From positions 327,937,920 through 328,001,919 of the forward strand of contig NC_073692.1 in NCBI RefSeq assembly GCF_029784155.1: 64,000 nucleotides of DNA, given 5' to 3'. Each line of letters starts with the position of its first letter. The first letter of the stretch is position 1. Of the stretch, positions 24,845 through 36,625 are shown piece by piece. The notes beneath the pieces are model-generated. The model was not told the origin of the DNA. It saw only the letters and a list, made by a program, of their open reading frames with translations, and made no database searches. The stretch comes from Uranotaenia lowii (lineage: Eukaryota > Arthropoda > Insecta > Diptera > Culicidae). The translations under genes and the position numbers were made by a program.

Positions 24845-26930
24845 TATTTATTAAACTTGGTTATATTTGTCTTTTCTTTTTTTACAAAAAGTAAACACAA
24901 CCGTCACAGATCAACTTTCCAATTTTGAATTAGCTGTTTATGAAAGAAGCTCTGCCTTTAATTTTTTTTTGTTACACCAACTAAGTCGACCTCCTTTGCC
25001 GGTCGGTCACCAATTTTGCTTCCCAAATATTTACAAACAAAACACAGTGCAAACAAAAAAAGTTGACACCTTTTGTTTGCCCATTTGGATGTTTTCGGAT
25101 CCCTCTACTTACAAACGTACCGAATGCTTCTATGAAACCACCAATTGTTGGTTACGTGATAAATTTTCCGCGCTGCATTTGATGCAACAGACAGGCTCAA
25201 CAAAAGTCAACCCCCAAAACAAACCATAACGTCCTACCTGTGCTGAACGACCCAAACGTCAATGTAGAAGTTCCGAAACCGGGTAAGAGACGTTCTTTTT
25301 AGATCGAAAAAAAGAACATCCTTAAGCCGCCAAGAGGCAGCTGACGATTCGACAGGGAGAAGGGAAAAAATGCGTTTCGCCTTCCTGTATTTTTTTTAAT
25401 TTTATTTTACTTTATTGTCATTTGCCATAAAGTGAGGTATAAATATATAAAGTAAAACCTAATAAAATTTTATTCCATGGTGCTTTATGCTGCTTTATAT
25501 GTGTGGGGAGCGAGATTTTTGAAGTGATGCTGCTGCTGTTGAAAACGAAAGCCGTGAGCGGGATTTTTATTCCGAAAGATGAACTATCCAGTCTCTCGCC
25601 TCTTTGGCTCGATTCTGTGACCAGAAATTGCCCACGATGTTGCGGCCAGACTTTTGCCGAAAAAGGATAGTGGCTGCATGACACTTTTTTTTGGAAAATT
25701 TTCAAATTGGTCCGGCTTCCGTCAATAGACTGGAACTTTTAAACTCTAGATTTTGGTGTTAATTTTAAAAACAAAAAACACCCATTCTTTCCCATTGTGC
25801 AACTCTGGCAGTATCCGGATGTATATTTGATTTCTTCGCCTTTTCGAGCAGAATGTAAACCATTCAACTAATGCTGATATATGACTTTAGCTGGCTGCTG
25901 TTCTTCTTTTTCTGCTGTTGTGCGCGGTGCTTCCTGAATACGAATGAAAATTTTGGATTATTTTCATTTTATTTTTTCGTCAACAACCTTGGACGTGTTT
26001 CAGGTTGTTTGGCTCCTAATTTTCACTTAATCCGTCTCAAGCACTTAAGGGTTGTGAAATGATCAAAGCGTTTTATAAGAAATCGTAAGAAAAAGTTACG
26101 CTCAGAAAGCAGCATTTGAAGCATTTGTGCGATTTCGGGAAAAACATAAAATTTTACGTTCCTGAGCATGTTGTGAGTACCCTGAGCTGATTCACTTTTT
26201 CTATTCAAAATTTAAAAAATCAACAAAAATGCATTAATGTGATAGATTAGCAAAATTCCAAGAGAACTCAAATTTTGAAAAATAAAACATACATTCAGTT
26301 AAAAAAATTTGCTCTTGAAAAGATTGAATTTGCCCGGATAAGTGCGGAAAAATATCTTTTGAGCTAAGCTTTGAATGTGGTTGCAAATTTTGTTTTATAA
26401 AAATCCTGATTCGAAACTTGGTCTTGCATTTAAAACCAAAATAAGAATCATTTTCCATGTTCGGTACTCATCATTCCAGAATATTAAAAAAAAGCATTTA
26501 GAATAACAAACCATTTTAAAGATTTGGATATTTGATTTTTGCTTTTAATTCTTATGCTGAATTCATACTCGAACATGTTCCATAATGGTTATCCAGAATT
26601 CAAATATCAGAGTTTCTTCTTTCGGAAAGTTTTTTGAAGGGGTTTTACATATTATCGATTTCTCCTTGGAAAAATTATTTAGTACATTAAAATTAAGTTG
26701 AGCATAGCTTTTGTTTATTCTTCATGATCTACGCAAACTTAATATCAAACAGGCTAATTTTCACAGATTCTATTCTAAATTCTTGAAGAGAATACTAGAA
26801 AATAACAAAAAAAAATAATGCAAAGAAAAAATCGACTTTAAAAAAAATATGAGAAAAAAAATCAAGCAATATTGGATCTGAAAGAAATCGAGGATTAAAA
26901 ACAAACCAGAAAAAAAATTGAATGACGAAG
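24845..26930. other. Unassigned, partly GC-richer sequence
   Basis: 24870-25720 is somewhat GC-richer. A 120-codon plus frame (24867-25229) reads as low-similarity peptide without motifs. A short hairpin GTTCTTTTT...AAAAAGAAC lies at about 25290-25313. From 25900 onward AT-rich with nothing recognised. Confidence 0.3.
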
Positions 26931-26949
26931 CACATTTACCACACTAACC

Positions 26950-27160
26950 AAAGTCCTGGGATGGAATTATGAATCCTATTCGATTCGAGATACTCGTTTC
27001 GAGTTTCAATTCGTATCGAATTAGAATCGTTTTACGTATCTCGTTCAAGTTCTAAATTTTAACGTATTAAATTTCGAGTAAATCGGGTAGTTGATCAACT
27101 CGAAACGTTCCATTCGAATCGAGCTCGTTCAAGATGGGTAATGCCGTTAAACGTTAAAAT
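26950..27160. repeat. TCGA-rich imperfect inverted repeat, candidate
   Basis: Dense TTCGAGT/ACTCGAA and ATTCGAATCGAG words arranged in both orientations, suggesting a small decayed TIR element. Boundaries are not clear. Confidence 0.35.
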
Positions 27161-27190
27161 CCAGTGCTGCAGCGCTGAGGTGATCTAACG

Positions 27191-27480
27191 TAAGGTTACC
27201 TGATGTTTTTTTTCAGCCCGTATCCAGGCCGAGCAAATCCACGCTATTTCTTCTAAAACCTGGCCAAATACTGGCATTTGATTTCAAAATTGTCTTCAAA
27301 AAATCCGGAAAATAACCGGGGAAATTTAGTCAGAACTCAGAGATAGCTCATCAAAAATCATGAAAAAAATAGAAAAAAATGTTTCCTTTAAAATTTATCA
27401 GCAGATTTTTATTCGTATTTTACGCTTCCAGAAAAACCTTTCATGATTTTATTTGTTGAAGTGGTAAAATAAATTTGAAC
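27191..27480. mobile_element. TAAGG-family element, decayed copy
   Basis: Starts TAAGGTTACCTGATG. It contains AACCTGGCC, AACCGGGG and a following AT-rich block that resembles the copy at 31810 (TCAGAACTCAGAGATAG compared with TCAAAACTGCGGAATTATT). Right boundary uncertain. Confidence 0.45.
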
Positions 27481-28364
27481 AAAATTTGTTTTTTTGTGTG
27501 ATTTGTCATTGACATTGAGGATTTGTCAAACAAGTAAATCTAAAAAATGCCTGTAAGCAAATAAATTGCTGAATAGCACAAGTGACAATTTGTGAAAGTA
27601 AAACATCAAGAAAACGTTTTCTTTTGTCACCATTTATAACGCTTGAGCTCAACCTTCACCACCTCTAGGAGCGTTTCATAATTTATAGACGCTCCCTAAG
27701 TGCATGGTTGGCCGGCTCCTCCCAAACAACATAGAGCAGGAAGAAAATAACACTGTTTTCAGAGCGCCCTTGAGTTTCAGTCATACACCCCTAGGGGAGG
27801 AAGACTGAAATTCGTTGCATCGTTTTCTTCCGTTTTCTGTATCGTTTTTTTACTGTTCGCAAAAAGCCAGCAATTTTCGAAAAGATTTGTTATTGTTCAA
27901 ATTTTAACTTAAGATGATTAGTTTTGTGTAGCGAGTCATGTTACTCAGTTGATAAGGAGCTAAATTTAATTCTTTTGAGTTAATTGTAGAAGATTTAAAA
28001 GTAAACATCGAAATCGAATACACCAGCCAGATTATCCAATGCCAGTCTCTCAACTCTGTCGTGATTATAAATTTTGAACTAAGTGTATAAAAATGTTGTT
28101 CAGTCCTTAAGAGAACTAACAAAAATCTTATTCTGTTATTCAAGCTATTTTTTGAACAACCATTAAACAAACAATTATTATTTAGCAGCTTAAAAACTTC
28201 CTCGAAATTTGAGCGAATTAAAACGCCTGAACCTGCAAGAATTTTCCAGAACAAAACAAAACCTTATTCAATAATTATTTAATACACAACAAGCATCATA
28301 AAATTTTATTGATAATCACTAAATATTCACCCCTGTGTAAATGGAACAACAAAATTTTCTATGA
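27481..28364. other. Unassigned sequence
   Basis: Contains short hairpins (GAGCGT...ACGCTC near 27670; TTTCAGTC...GACTGAAA near 27775-27812). No coding signal; a 116-codon minus frame at 27904-28254 has no recognised motif. Confidence 0.35.
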
Positions 28365-28919
28365 CTCCCACCCAGAGGTGCCAGGTGTCCTGATTTATCA
28401 GGATTTGTCCTGATTTTCGAGAGACCGTCCTGATTTTTCGAAAACTTTCATGTTGTCCTGATTTTTTGAAATTTGTCTTCATATGTCCTGAATTTCAAAA
28501 AAATATCTCAATTAATTATAATTATAATTGTAATCGAACTATGAGAACTTTGAACTAATCTGTGATAAAACAATAAAAACTCGTTTTTCCTATTGTAATT
28601 GTAATTGTTTAATATTCAGTGTAACCTTTTTGTAAAATTACATTGTATCAGGTCAAGAAGATTTCAGTGGGAATGAAAAAAGAAAAATCGAATAGTTCTT
28701 CGGTTCAGATGATAGTTAAATGGTGTTTTTTGATATTAGCTGCATGCCAGCCAAGAAGCAGCTGACGATTGTTGCATTAATTAGGGCGGATAGCGCACCT
28801 GAATTTTGCCAATGTTTATGGAATATATGAAGAGCTGCATATTTTCCTGAAAAATCCAGATTTTTTTCTTCGCGTTTTCCTGATTTTTGACAAAACCACC
28901 TGGCACCCCTGCTCTCACC
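28365..28919. mobile_element. hAT-type MITE, CAGAGGTGCCAGGTG ends
   Basis: Element 28373-28911; left CAGAGGTGCCAGGTG, right CACCTGGCACCCCTG. Flanks CTCCCACC and CTCTCACC form an 8-bp duplication with one mismatch. TCCTGATTT words recur many times inside the left end and again near the right end. No transposase. Confidence 0.82.
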
Positions 28920-29302
28920 ACACAACGCACAGTAAAATAACAACAATTTCTTCCCCGCTGTCAGCGTTGTCACGTTCAAATCCGACAAAAAAACTTCACC
29001 GAAATATGCACCAACAATAAAAAAAGACCATTGTTGAAAATAATAGAAAAATCTGTAGTTATTTTAAATTCTGTTTGCCTGAAGATCATTGATGAAAAGT
29101 TATTTAAAAGTGTTGCGAATTTTTTCATCAACTATCCATGATCGAATATTTAGATTATACGACAAGTAGCATCATCCGCCAAACAAAGATCCAGAAATAT
29201 AATGTATGAGTGTGTGTGAAAAGTTTGTTTTCTACAAACAGACATACTTTATTTCGTTATTGCTTTGTTTGATGGATCTACGACTCACCGTTTAACGCAA
29301 TA

Positions 29303-30243
29303 TGCAACGACCGTAAATGGTTAATGGAAAAAACCGCTGAGACGACAAAGAGAGTTGCCAGTAGTTTCAAGCGAAACCCTAAACTCTCTCTCCGAGATGC
29401 CGCAAATAAGCTGGGTGTATCGTCTACAACCGTGCATCGAGCCAAAAAACGAGCCGGACTATCGACTTACAAGAAGGTAGTGACTCCAAATCGCGATGAT
29501 AAACAAAATACGACGGCCAAAGCGCGATGCCGGAGGCTGTACACGACGATGCTGAGTTTGACTGCGTGGTAATGGACGACGAAACCTACGTCAAAGCCGA
29601 CTACAAGCAGCTTCCGGGACAGGAGTTTTATACGGCAAAAGGAAGGGGAAAGGTAGCAGATATTTTCAAGCACATGAATCTGTCATGTCGACCTGTGGCT
29701 TGAAAAGCAGCATTTTCATAGCTTCCGGGACTGTCAACCAAGAATTTTACGTGAAAGAGTGTTTGAATAAACGTCTGCTGTCATTCCTGAAGAAACACTC
29801 TTGTTCCGTACTGTTTTGGCCGGATTTGGCATCTTGCCATTACGGTAAAAAGGCCTTGGAGTGGTACGCCGCCAACACCGTGCAGGTTGTCCTCAGGGAT
29901 AAGAACCCTCCCAACACGCCAGAGCTCCGCAAAATTTAGAAATACTGGGCTATTGTCAAGCGGAACAAGACCAAAAAAACTGATAAGGACGAGCAGCAGT
30001 TCAAGGCAAACTGGCTTTCTGCGGCGAAGAAGGTGGACAAGGTGGCTGTACAAAATCTGATCGCAGGAGTTAAGCGTAAAGCCCGGCAATTCGGATTTGG
30101 AAAAGCGGAAGCCTAACTGAATATTTTTCCTGAATTTTATACTAATAAAACTTGAAAAAGAAAATTAATTTGATTTTTTAAATAAACGATTTCACCGATT
30201 TACACGCGATTTCCCTTGACCAAATTTTGACCGTATCACCCTT
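29303..30243 (+). mobile_element. DD37E Tc1/mariner element, 5' truncated
   Basis: Transposase remnant plus an intact-looking right end: AATTTGGTCAAGGGAAA-type terminal sequence (on the minus strand) followed by GGTGATACGGTC at 30226-30243 and TA. No matching left TIR is seen next to the start, so the left end was lost. It lies inside a foldback element whose sequence resumes on both sides. Confidence 0.75.
29324..30115 (+). pseudogene. DD37E mariner transposase, broken
   Basis: Cut-and-paste DNA transposase remnant. The first 75 codons (29324 to about 29550) hold a helix-turn-helix (LSLRDAANKLGVSSTTVHRA). The frame then shifts: VVMDDETYVK, with the first catalytic Asp, is read in the next frame, and after a deletion of roughly 20 codons the rest resumes in a third frame from 29685 (CGLKSSIFIASGTVN; FWPDLASCHYGKK with the second Asp). 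Exactly 37 residues after that Asp, where the catalytic Glu belongs, is a TAG stop (29937-29939) followed by KYWAIVKRN. The C-terminus (GVKRKARQFGFGKAEA) reads to TAA at 30113. Two frame changes, a deletion and the stop make it non-functional. DD37E elements are known from mosquitoes. Confidence 0.9.
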
Positions 30244-30636
30244 TAGCTTTATAATCCAGTTGACTTTATCGAGTTGAATTCGCTGCGAGTTTCTACGGCA
30301 GAAAACGCTTATCATGCCCCGATTAATTGTGGTTAAACTACCCCAAAGGGCGCTCTTATGCTCCTACAGTGGCTGATTTTCAGCTTTTGGCCAAAAATTT
30401 CAAATCGCATTTTTCAACGATTTTATCTTCTTTTTCATGTTTTAGCTAAAAAAGACTTTCTTAGTGTTTGAACACGAATCAATGATGTAGCTCACATTTT
30501 TTAGCTGTTTTCTATGGTTAAATAAGCGTTATTGACAAAAAGAAATGTTTTAAAACTTTTTTTTCCCAGAAGATAAATTGAGTTGCATTCAGAAAAGTTA
30601 ATCATTGAGTGAAAATGTTTATTTTTTGCAATATCT

Positions 30637-32606
30637 AATATATAAAGATGAGTTGGACTATATATGTTTGTATGCACCTTATACAAATCCACACCGCTTA
30701 ACCGATCAGCCTGAAATTTTATACAGTTGTGTATTTGGACCATGGTAAGGTTTTAGTAATACTTTCGAGCCCCGCCCACCTAAGAAAAGGGACCCTCCCA
30801 TACAATTTTCGGTTTTATTCACACGAAATAAAAGTCATGGCACCCATTTGTCAACCGATTTTCGTTTCCTTCGGCGGGATTTTTTTCACCATCACCATGG
30901 GCCAGGTATTAGAAACGACCATCCAAAGTTCACGTGTACTGGGGAGCAAATCAAAGCTTGCTGAGCATAAAAAATTTTGAAAGGAGAAATTTTGGCGGGT
31001 GTTTTTTTCTTCTACTGTTAAAAGCACGTGGTACCGGTGCGAGGCATTTGATGGCAATAATGAGCCTTCATTTAGGATAGAAAAAAAAAATACTCGCCTG
31101 TTAGAAATATATTGAGAAGAACAGTGGTTGAGAATCTACTAGAATATGCAGTGTGTAAAGTTTACATTAATTCATGTTCATTATGAATTGACTTCTTCAG
31201 TTGAATAACTATTTGGACTGAAAACTAATGTTCCAGCTTTTAGGAACCAACCATTTTCAAATTTTTGGAAATCCTCATAGGGAAAAAATTAATAAAACTG
31301 AGGGTTGTAAGTTCAAGGCTGCGATCTCAACACTTTGATTGCCGTGTAGGAATTTAATTGACAAAAGGAATTAGACAATTAAACGTTCATTTTATGCTAA
31401 AAGTTAAAACCAAATCCAATGCACGAGACTTTTAGTAATTTAATCTGAAATGTTTAGTTTTGTGCAATTCAATTTCATTTGTCAATTTTTTAAATTTTAA
31501 GATATTATTGATCATCGATGTGTTCAATTCTACCATCCAATTATAAGAAAACTTAAAAAGCGCATTGAAAACATGCAAAGTAAGTCTTTTATAAGGTTTC
31601 AGAGGAAATCTATTTAGAAATTTCTAAATACAAAATAAAACTTAATAGGTATTACATTCTACGAGGAGATCTTGAAAAGAAGTCGTTAACATTTGTTTAC
31701 AAGCTTAATGCATAGGATTTTCACTAGATAACACAAGGAAAAGATAAAAAAATGCTATCATTTAATGAAAAAAGGGGTAATTCAATCCTAAAAAATGGTG
31801 AGTGTAAAATAAGGTTGCCAGATTTTTTTTTCGGACGTATCGGGACTGGACAAATCCAGCCAATTTTAATGAAAAACCTGGCCGAATCAAGCATTTTAAT
31901 TTCAAAATGTTCAAACCGATATCCGGGCAATATCCGGGCAAACTTGGTCAAAACTGCGGAATTATTCAGTAAAAATAACAAAAAATATACTTGCAATATT
32001 TTTTTTCAACAAATCACATCAGCAGATTTTAAATTTAAATTGTGTTTAAGTTATCAAGCTTCCAAACACGTGACATGATTTTTTCTAAAACTTGCCATTT
32101 AAATCTTCTTTTTAAACGTAAAAATGAAAAATTATAATAATAATAAAATCTCAGTATATATTACGTTTCAAAAATGATGTGAATAAATCCGGGCAAAATC
32201 CGGGCTTTTTGCAACAAAATCCGGAAAACCAGGCCAGACCGGACTTAATTCAAATTTTAAGTCAAATGTTCTAGCAAATCCGGATAATTCCGGGCAACCT
32301 GGCAAACTTAGATTGATTTGTGTTTCGTGATAGAATGGATACGTATTCAAGGGAAATTATTTCAAATTTCTATTAGCAAACCTAAAAACTATTAGTTATT
32401 CAATAATATGAAAACGATAAACTTTGCTAATAATCTCAATTAAAACTTTAAGAAGACTAACAATCTTACAAAGCTCACATGGTCAATCATGGTTTAATTT
32501 GTTATGATGATGTATAAAAAGCTTTCAAAATTTCAAAAAGTCAAACTACTCATTTCGATTTATATTTTATGTGAACCCGAGCAAGGCCGGGTAAAACCAG
32601 CTAGTT
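30637..32606 (+). mobile_element. Helentron-like element, second type
   Basis: Begins ATATATAAAGATGAGTTGGA and ends GGCCGGGTAAAACCAGCTAGT-like at 32606. Near the 5' end are CCGCTTAACCGATCAGCCTG and TTCGAGCCCCGCCC, typical of Helentron-derived short elements in insects (established knowledge, not searched). No tandem array like that at 18.7 kb. It hosts a TAAGG-ended element at 31810-32310. No RepHel coding. Confidence 0.65.
31810..32310. mobile_element. TAAGG-family TIR element, nested
   Basis: Left TAAGGTTGCCAGATTTTT; reverse-complemented right TAAGTTTGCCAGGTTGCCCGG-like. Several ATCCGGGCAA words inside. Flanking 8-mers do not match, so any target duplication is lost. Frames of 90-108 codons crossing it are by-products. 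Confidence 0.65.
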
Positions 32607-33056
32607 TTTAATATTGAAGTGTTTTACCTACAAAATGCACAAATGTTTTCAATGATTTTTTTTATTTATTTTCAAAAGCTATCTTGCAAACAAGAGCTTA
32701 TAGAAAATGAATTAATATTTGGAAAAGCGTAATGATTATTAGCTCCTTAATTCTTTGCAATTTCGGTGAAATTGCCTTATTCAAACCTGTTATTGTATAA
32801 ATTTTAAAAATAAATATTAACCCCTTTTTGACCAATTTGGCCGAATAATTAGCTTAGCTGTTCGGCTGCTTTTGATTTGTATTCGGTGTCAAACATTCAG
32901 CCGGCCATCTCTGCGAATAAGTAACAAATATGGTTTTCTAGGTTTTCTCTTTAAGCAAATGTTTTTTTTTGGTACCGATTAAAAATCCATCAAAAAGTTG
33001 AAATTATAATAAAAAATTGATATTTGTAGCAGCGTTGTAGAATCATAAGTCGAGAC
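32607..33056. other. AT-rich sequence
   Basis: A short GGCCGAATAATTAGCTTAGC/ATTCGGTGTCAAACATTC stretch near 32840-32910 recalls the ATTCGG-rich ends of the hAT element at 2628 but has no clear boundaries. Confidence 0.3.
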
Positions 33057-33555
33057 TAAGGTTTTCAGATTGCTCGGTTTTATCCGGGTTTGCCCGAATA
33101 TTTAATTCAAAATTTGGGAACAGTTCGGCCCGGACCAGTTGCCTGGATTTCAATGACAAAAATTCAGATTTTGCACGGAATTTTTCACTTTATTTGGCAA
33201 ATCAAAAAAATAAAACAAATTGTCCCAAGTAGCATTTAAAGTTTCATAGCAGGCTACTAGATAAAGTTTTGGTTTTATAAGGGGCCTAACGAGTCTAATA
33301 AAACGATTGGTGTTACTTGAGGTGTTCTGAATATTTTTTATAAATGCCTTTAAAACGAAGTTTTTAGAGTAATTTTTATATGAATAATTTTGGAACTTTT
33401 ATTGAAAGCCTAAAATACGATTTGAAATCTGTCGATGAGTTTTGTTGAATTTTTTTTATTGATTTTCATTGAGTAATTTCTGGATTTTGACAAAGTTTGC
33501 CCGTTTTTTTATCTCAATTTTGATATCAAATGCCCGAATTTTGCCAGGATTCAAT
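33057..33555. mobile_element. TAAGG-family element carrying a small insertion
   Basis: Starts TAAGGTTTTCAGATTGC and aligns by eye with the copy at 6982 (TTTTATCC, GGCCCGG, TTCACTTTATTTGGCAAAT, GCCTAAAATACG, GATGAGTTTTG). It contains extra sequence at about 33228-33327 absent from the other copy, with CCAAGTAGCA at one end and GTTACTTGAGG at the other. Right end near GCCCGAATTTTGCCAGGATT. Confidence 0.6.
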
Positions 33556-34230
33556 CTGTTTGAAATATATTAAATTTAGATTTTTGGAGAAATAAGGATC
33601 TCAAACAAGATTATATTTATAAATACTGAAGTTTTACTTTTTAGATCACAATTTGATTCAAAATTAGATTCATTAATTTTGTTTCCTCCAGTTTCTGCAT
33701 TGTTTCTTAAAATTTTGAAGGGTTGGTGAATATTTTATATCGACTTTTAAAACATTAGTTTGGCACATCTAGAAAGTTTAATTTAAATATCAATCTCCCA
33801 GCGTTGATTCTAATTGATGTTTTTAATTTTTTATTATTCCATTTTAATTATTCATATGATTTTTTTTTTACTTTTTGCATCTATAATGTATTTATATTAA
33901 TGTTTTCCATTTTTTTATCAAATATTTGAGGAAAGCACAGAGAAATAAATGTTAAATTTATTAGTATTCAGATGATAATGCTAAATTGTTTTTCATATTT
34001 TTATCTAAATTTCATGAAAATTTTAGATTTCAGGATTAATGTTTTTTGTTCGAATTAAAGAAATTCTTAGAGAAATTTAAACGAAACCGCTAAGCATAAA
34101 AACTACTAAAATGCTTTCTAAAGAATTGTATGACATTCACCGAGATGACTTTTGACACGAAAACGACCAATAAATATTCAAAAACTGGAAATATGTTCAA
34201 ATGCACAGACTTAACAAGTGACTTCCGTGG
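33556..34230. other. AT-rich sequence, nothing recognised
   Basis: No repeat end or coding signal resolved. Confidence 0.4.
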
Positions 34231-35580
34231 GTTATAATTGCTGCAAATTTCTCTCGAATCGTTTATTTGTAGTCAGGAAGCTTGGAACCGGAGGAAAATT
34301 ATGAGAAAAATAAAACTCACATCCGATGCATTTGAGTTAATAAGCCAAACGTATCCGGATCGGCAGCCAAGAAGTTTGTTGTTTGTGCCACCAGAGAAGA
34401 AGACAGGGCCGAGTGCTTGTTTTCATTTGTTGCTGTTGTTGTTTATGTTTCATGTCTTTTCATTGACCGGAGTTCAATTGAACAAACAAGAGCTCGAGAC
34501 ACAAAGCAAACATATTACGGAAAAGAAAAGGCAGGCAAGCAAATCACTCCCAAATGGACCTCACGCATGCAACTTCCGGATACGTTCTTGCTTGAAGGTA
34601 TTGAGGAATAAAAGTTTCTTGAAATATTTTTGCTGTAAAATTAAATTTTGAATCAATTTCCAAAGCACATTTAAACATGTTTACATAAAACAGAGTCAGT
34701 TCAACGATATTTTGAAGGCTTTTTTTAAATGGTAGTAACTTTTAGCCCTCTTTACCCCAGGATACTTTCTTTAGATTTAGATTGATTGTTCCGAGCCGCA
34801 GGGGTCAATCATCATCGTTTCAAAGTTTGTCTTTCGATTCTGCTGCCTGGATGGTTTTCGATGTATGACTTGCTTTATCCTTCCCTACTTCCTTCCTTAA
34901 GACTGGAAAACTTCTTGACTTCGATTTAGCACACTGACAAATGCCCTCCGGACTTCCTGGATTCTTCGAGGCAGTGCATTTGCAGGTGCGCCAGACATTG
35001 TCCCGGGGAGGTCCACCCTCATACATCTTCCGGGCTGTTGAACATTCCGTAGACTCGATTGTGGCCAGACTGGAGGTTTCATTCTGCGAATGGGCTCAGG
35101 TTGTAAAATTTATTGAGTTCTTTTCTGCGGGAGAAGAGTATTTCAAATGCTGTTGTACCAATTGAACCTTTTGCAAGTAGAAAAATGATTCAACCGTGTT
35201 GGGATACTTCCTATTCTCCAGTTTTCCGTTTCGAAACCCAATTGCATTCGGCCGGGTGTTCCGGGTGCTCGGATTTCCTACGAACACGCCTCGCGCGTCG
35301 AAAACTTTCAAATGGATCAAATGGCACAAGACCGGAGCACGCTGGCCTGTTGGACCTCCGGCGTCGATTTTTTTTTTGTTTCCTATTTTCAATTTCATTC
35401 CGAAGCGTATCGAAGATGGTGTTTCTCTTCCGATCCTACTCAATATGTAATGTAGCTCGGTTTGTGTTTGTTTTCATATCAATGCGAGAAAGACTGACTC
35501 GAAAATATTATTGCATGTTTTTGTTTTCACCCGCTTGGCTGAGATGCCAGTTGTTTGTTTACATTAGAAAATGAACTGCG
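34231..35580. other. GC-richer unique-looking block
   Basis: Compositionally distinct and free of recognisable transposon ends. Frames of 137 (+, 34238-34651), 153 (+, 35113-35574) and 115 codons (-, 35096-35443) overlap on both strands and show no domain. A minus frame (34820 to about 35088) reads a cysteine-spaced peptide with TCKCTAS and GICQCAK. Upstream lies a pyrimidine-rich stretch ending in CAG, but all three frames from it hit stops before joining. A host exon is possible, unproven. Confidence 0.3.
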
Positions 35581-35901
35581 AACTATACAATTAGAAGGTC
35601 GATGCTCAAATAAATATTGAACATAATTCACATACTACTGTCAGACATAACAATGATGTTGAGTTATGAAAATTTGCAGAGAAAAAGGCCTAAGCATCAA
35701 AGTTGAGAATCAAATGGATTAAAGCAAAGTTGAACTTCAACATAACATATTAAGGAACATTTTTTTTAATAACTAGAGCACATAAAAAGGGGAGAATGCA
35801 TCTTTAGAATTTTGTGTTTTTTTCCTACGTACTTTACGCAAACTTTAAAAAAATATATTAAATTAGTCTTTGCATAGTCTCCTTTTGCTCAGAAAGCTTT
35901 A
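35581..35901. other. AT-rich sequence, nothing recognised
   Basis: No feature seen. Confidence 0.35.
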
Positions 35902-36251
35902 TAGGGGAGATGAGGGCATAATGGGCACCTTAAGGAAAATGCTTATTTAACCATAGAGAACAGCTGTAATATGTGAATTACATCATTGTTTCGTGTTCCG
36001 ACACTCAAATAGTCTATTGTCTAATTGGATGAAACTTGAAAAAGTAAATAAAAACGTTTAAAAATGCATTTTAAAAAATTTTGCCGAAAGCTGAAATCCA
36101 GTCACTGTAGAGGCATAATGAGAAACCCCCCGAGACAGTATGAGCACCATTAATGAAGGCATAATGAGCGTTTTCTGCCGGGGAATCTAGCAGCGAATTC
36201 GACTCGATGAAGTCAATTGAGTAATAGAGCTACAGCTCAACTTGTATCGTC

Positions 36252-36325
36252 TGACGATTTGGCCTATTGGTTAGATGTCGGAGAGATAATCAGTAGGCTC
36301 GAGTTCGATTCCTGGTGGAGGTGAT
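36252..36325 (+). repeat. tRNA-like segment, left arm
   Basis: A-box-like TGGCCTATTGGTTAGA (36260-36275) and B-box-like GAGTTCGATTCC (36301-36312), separated as in pol III type 2 promoters. The T-arm stem does not close well, so it is not a functional tRNA gene. Confidence 0.6.
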
Positions 36326-36562
36326 TTTTTTTTCTTCATTTATCATTTATGATCATGATTGCACTAAACGGTGAGGCGTAGATTCATCAAACAAAGCAAA
36401 AACAAAATAATCTAGGTCTGTTTGTAGAATTCAAAGAATTAACACATGTTCATACATTATGTTTCTGGTGTTTTGTTTGACGGATGATGCTTTGATGCTA
36501 TTAGCCGTATAATGTAACAATAAAAAAAATCAATCATGAATGGTATGTGCAAAAAAAATCCC

Positions 36563-36625
36563 CTCGAACAGGAATCGAACTCGAGTCTACTGATTACCTC
36601 TCCGACATCTAACCAGACGATACAA
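36563..36625 (-). repeat. tRNA-like segment, right arm
   Basis: Inverted copy of the left-arm segment: GGAATCGAACTC (36571-36582) is the B-box on the minus strand. By comparison with the left arm about 16 bp, including most of the A-box, are missing. Confidence 0.55.

Larger units (their letters stand above)
29100..30535. mobile_element. Decayed foldback element (copy 2), split by a mariner
   Basis: 29130-29302 is the reverse complement of part of the element at 35904-37113 (shared ATCATCCGCCAAACAAAG-like and TTTGTTTGATGGATCTACG-like stretches). 30244-30535 is the reverse complement of its left arm and left end (shared GAGTTGAATTCGCTGC, CAATGATGTA, CTATGGTTAAATAAGC). The tRNA-like part and the outermost TIRs are missing. 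A mariner lies between the halves. Confidence 0.7.

Noticed and set aside
24867..25229. 120-codon plus frame
   Set aside because: No domain, no conserved motif and no supporting splice or start context that I can recognise.
36252..36325. tRNA gene in the foldback arm
   Set aside because: Acceptor and T stems do not pair; it is repeated in inverted form inside a transposon.
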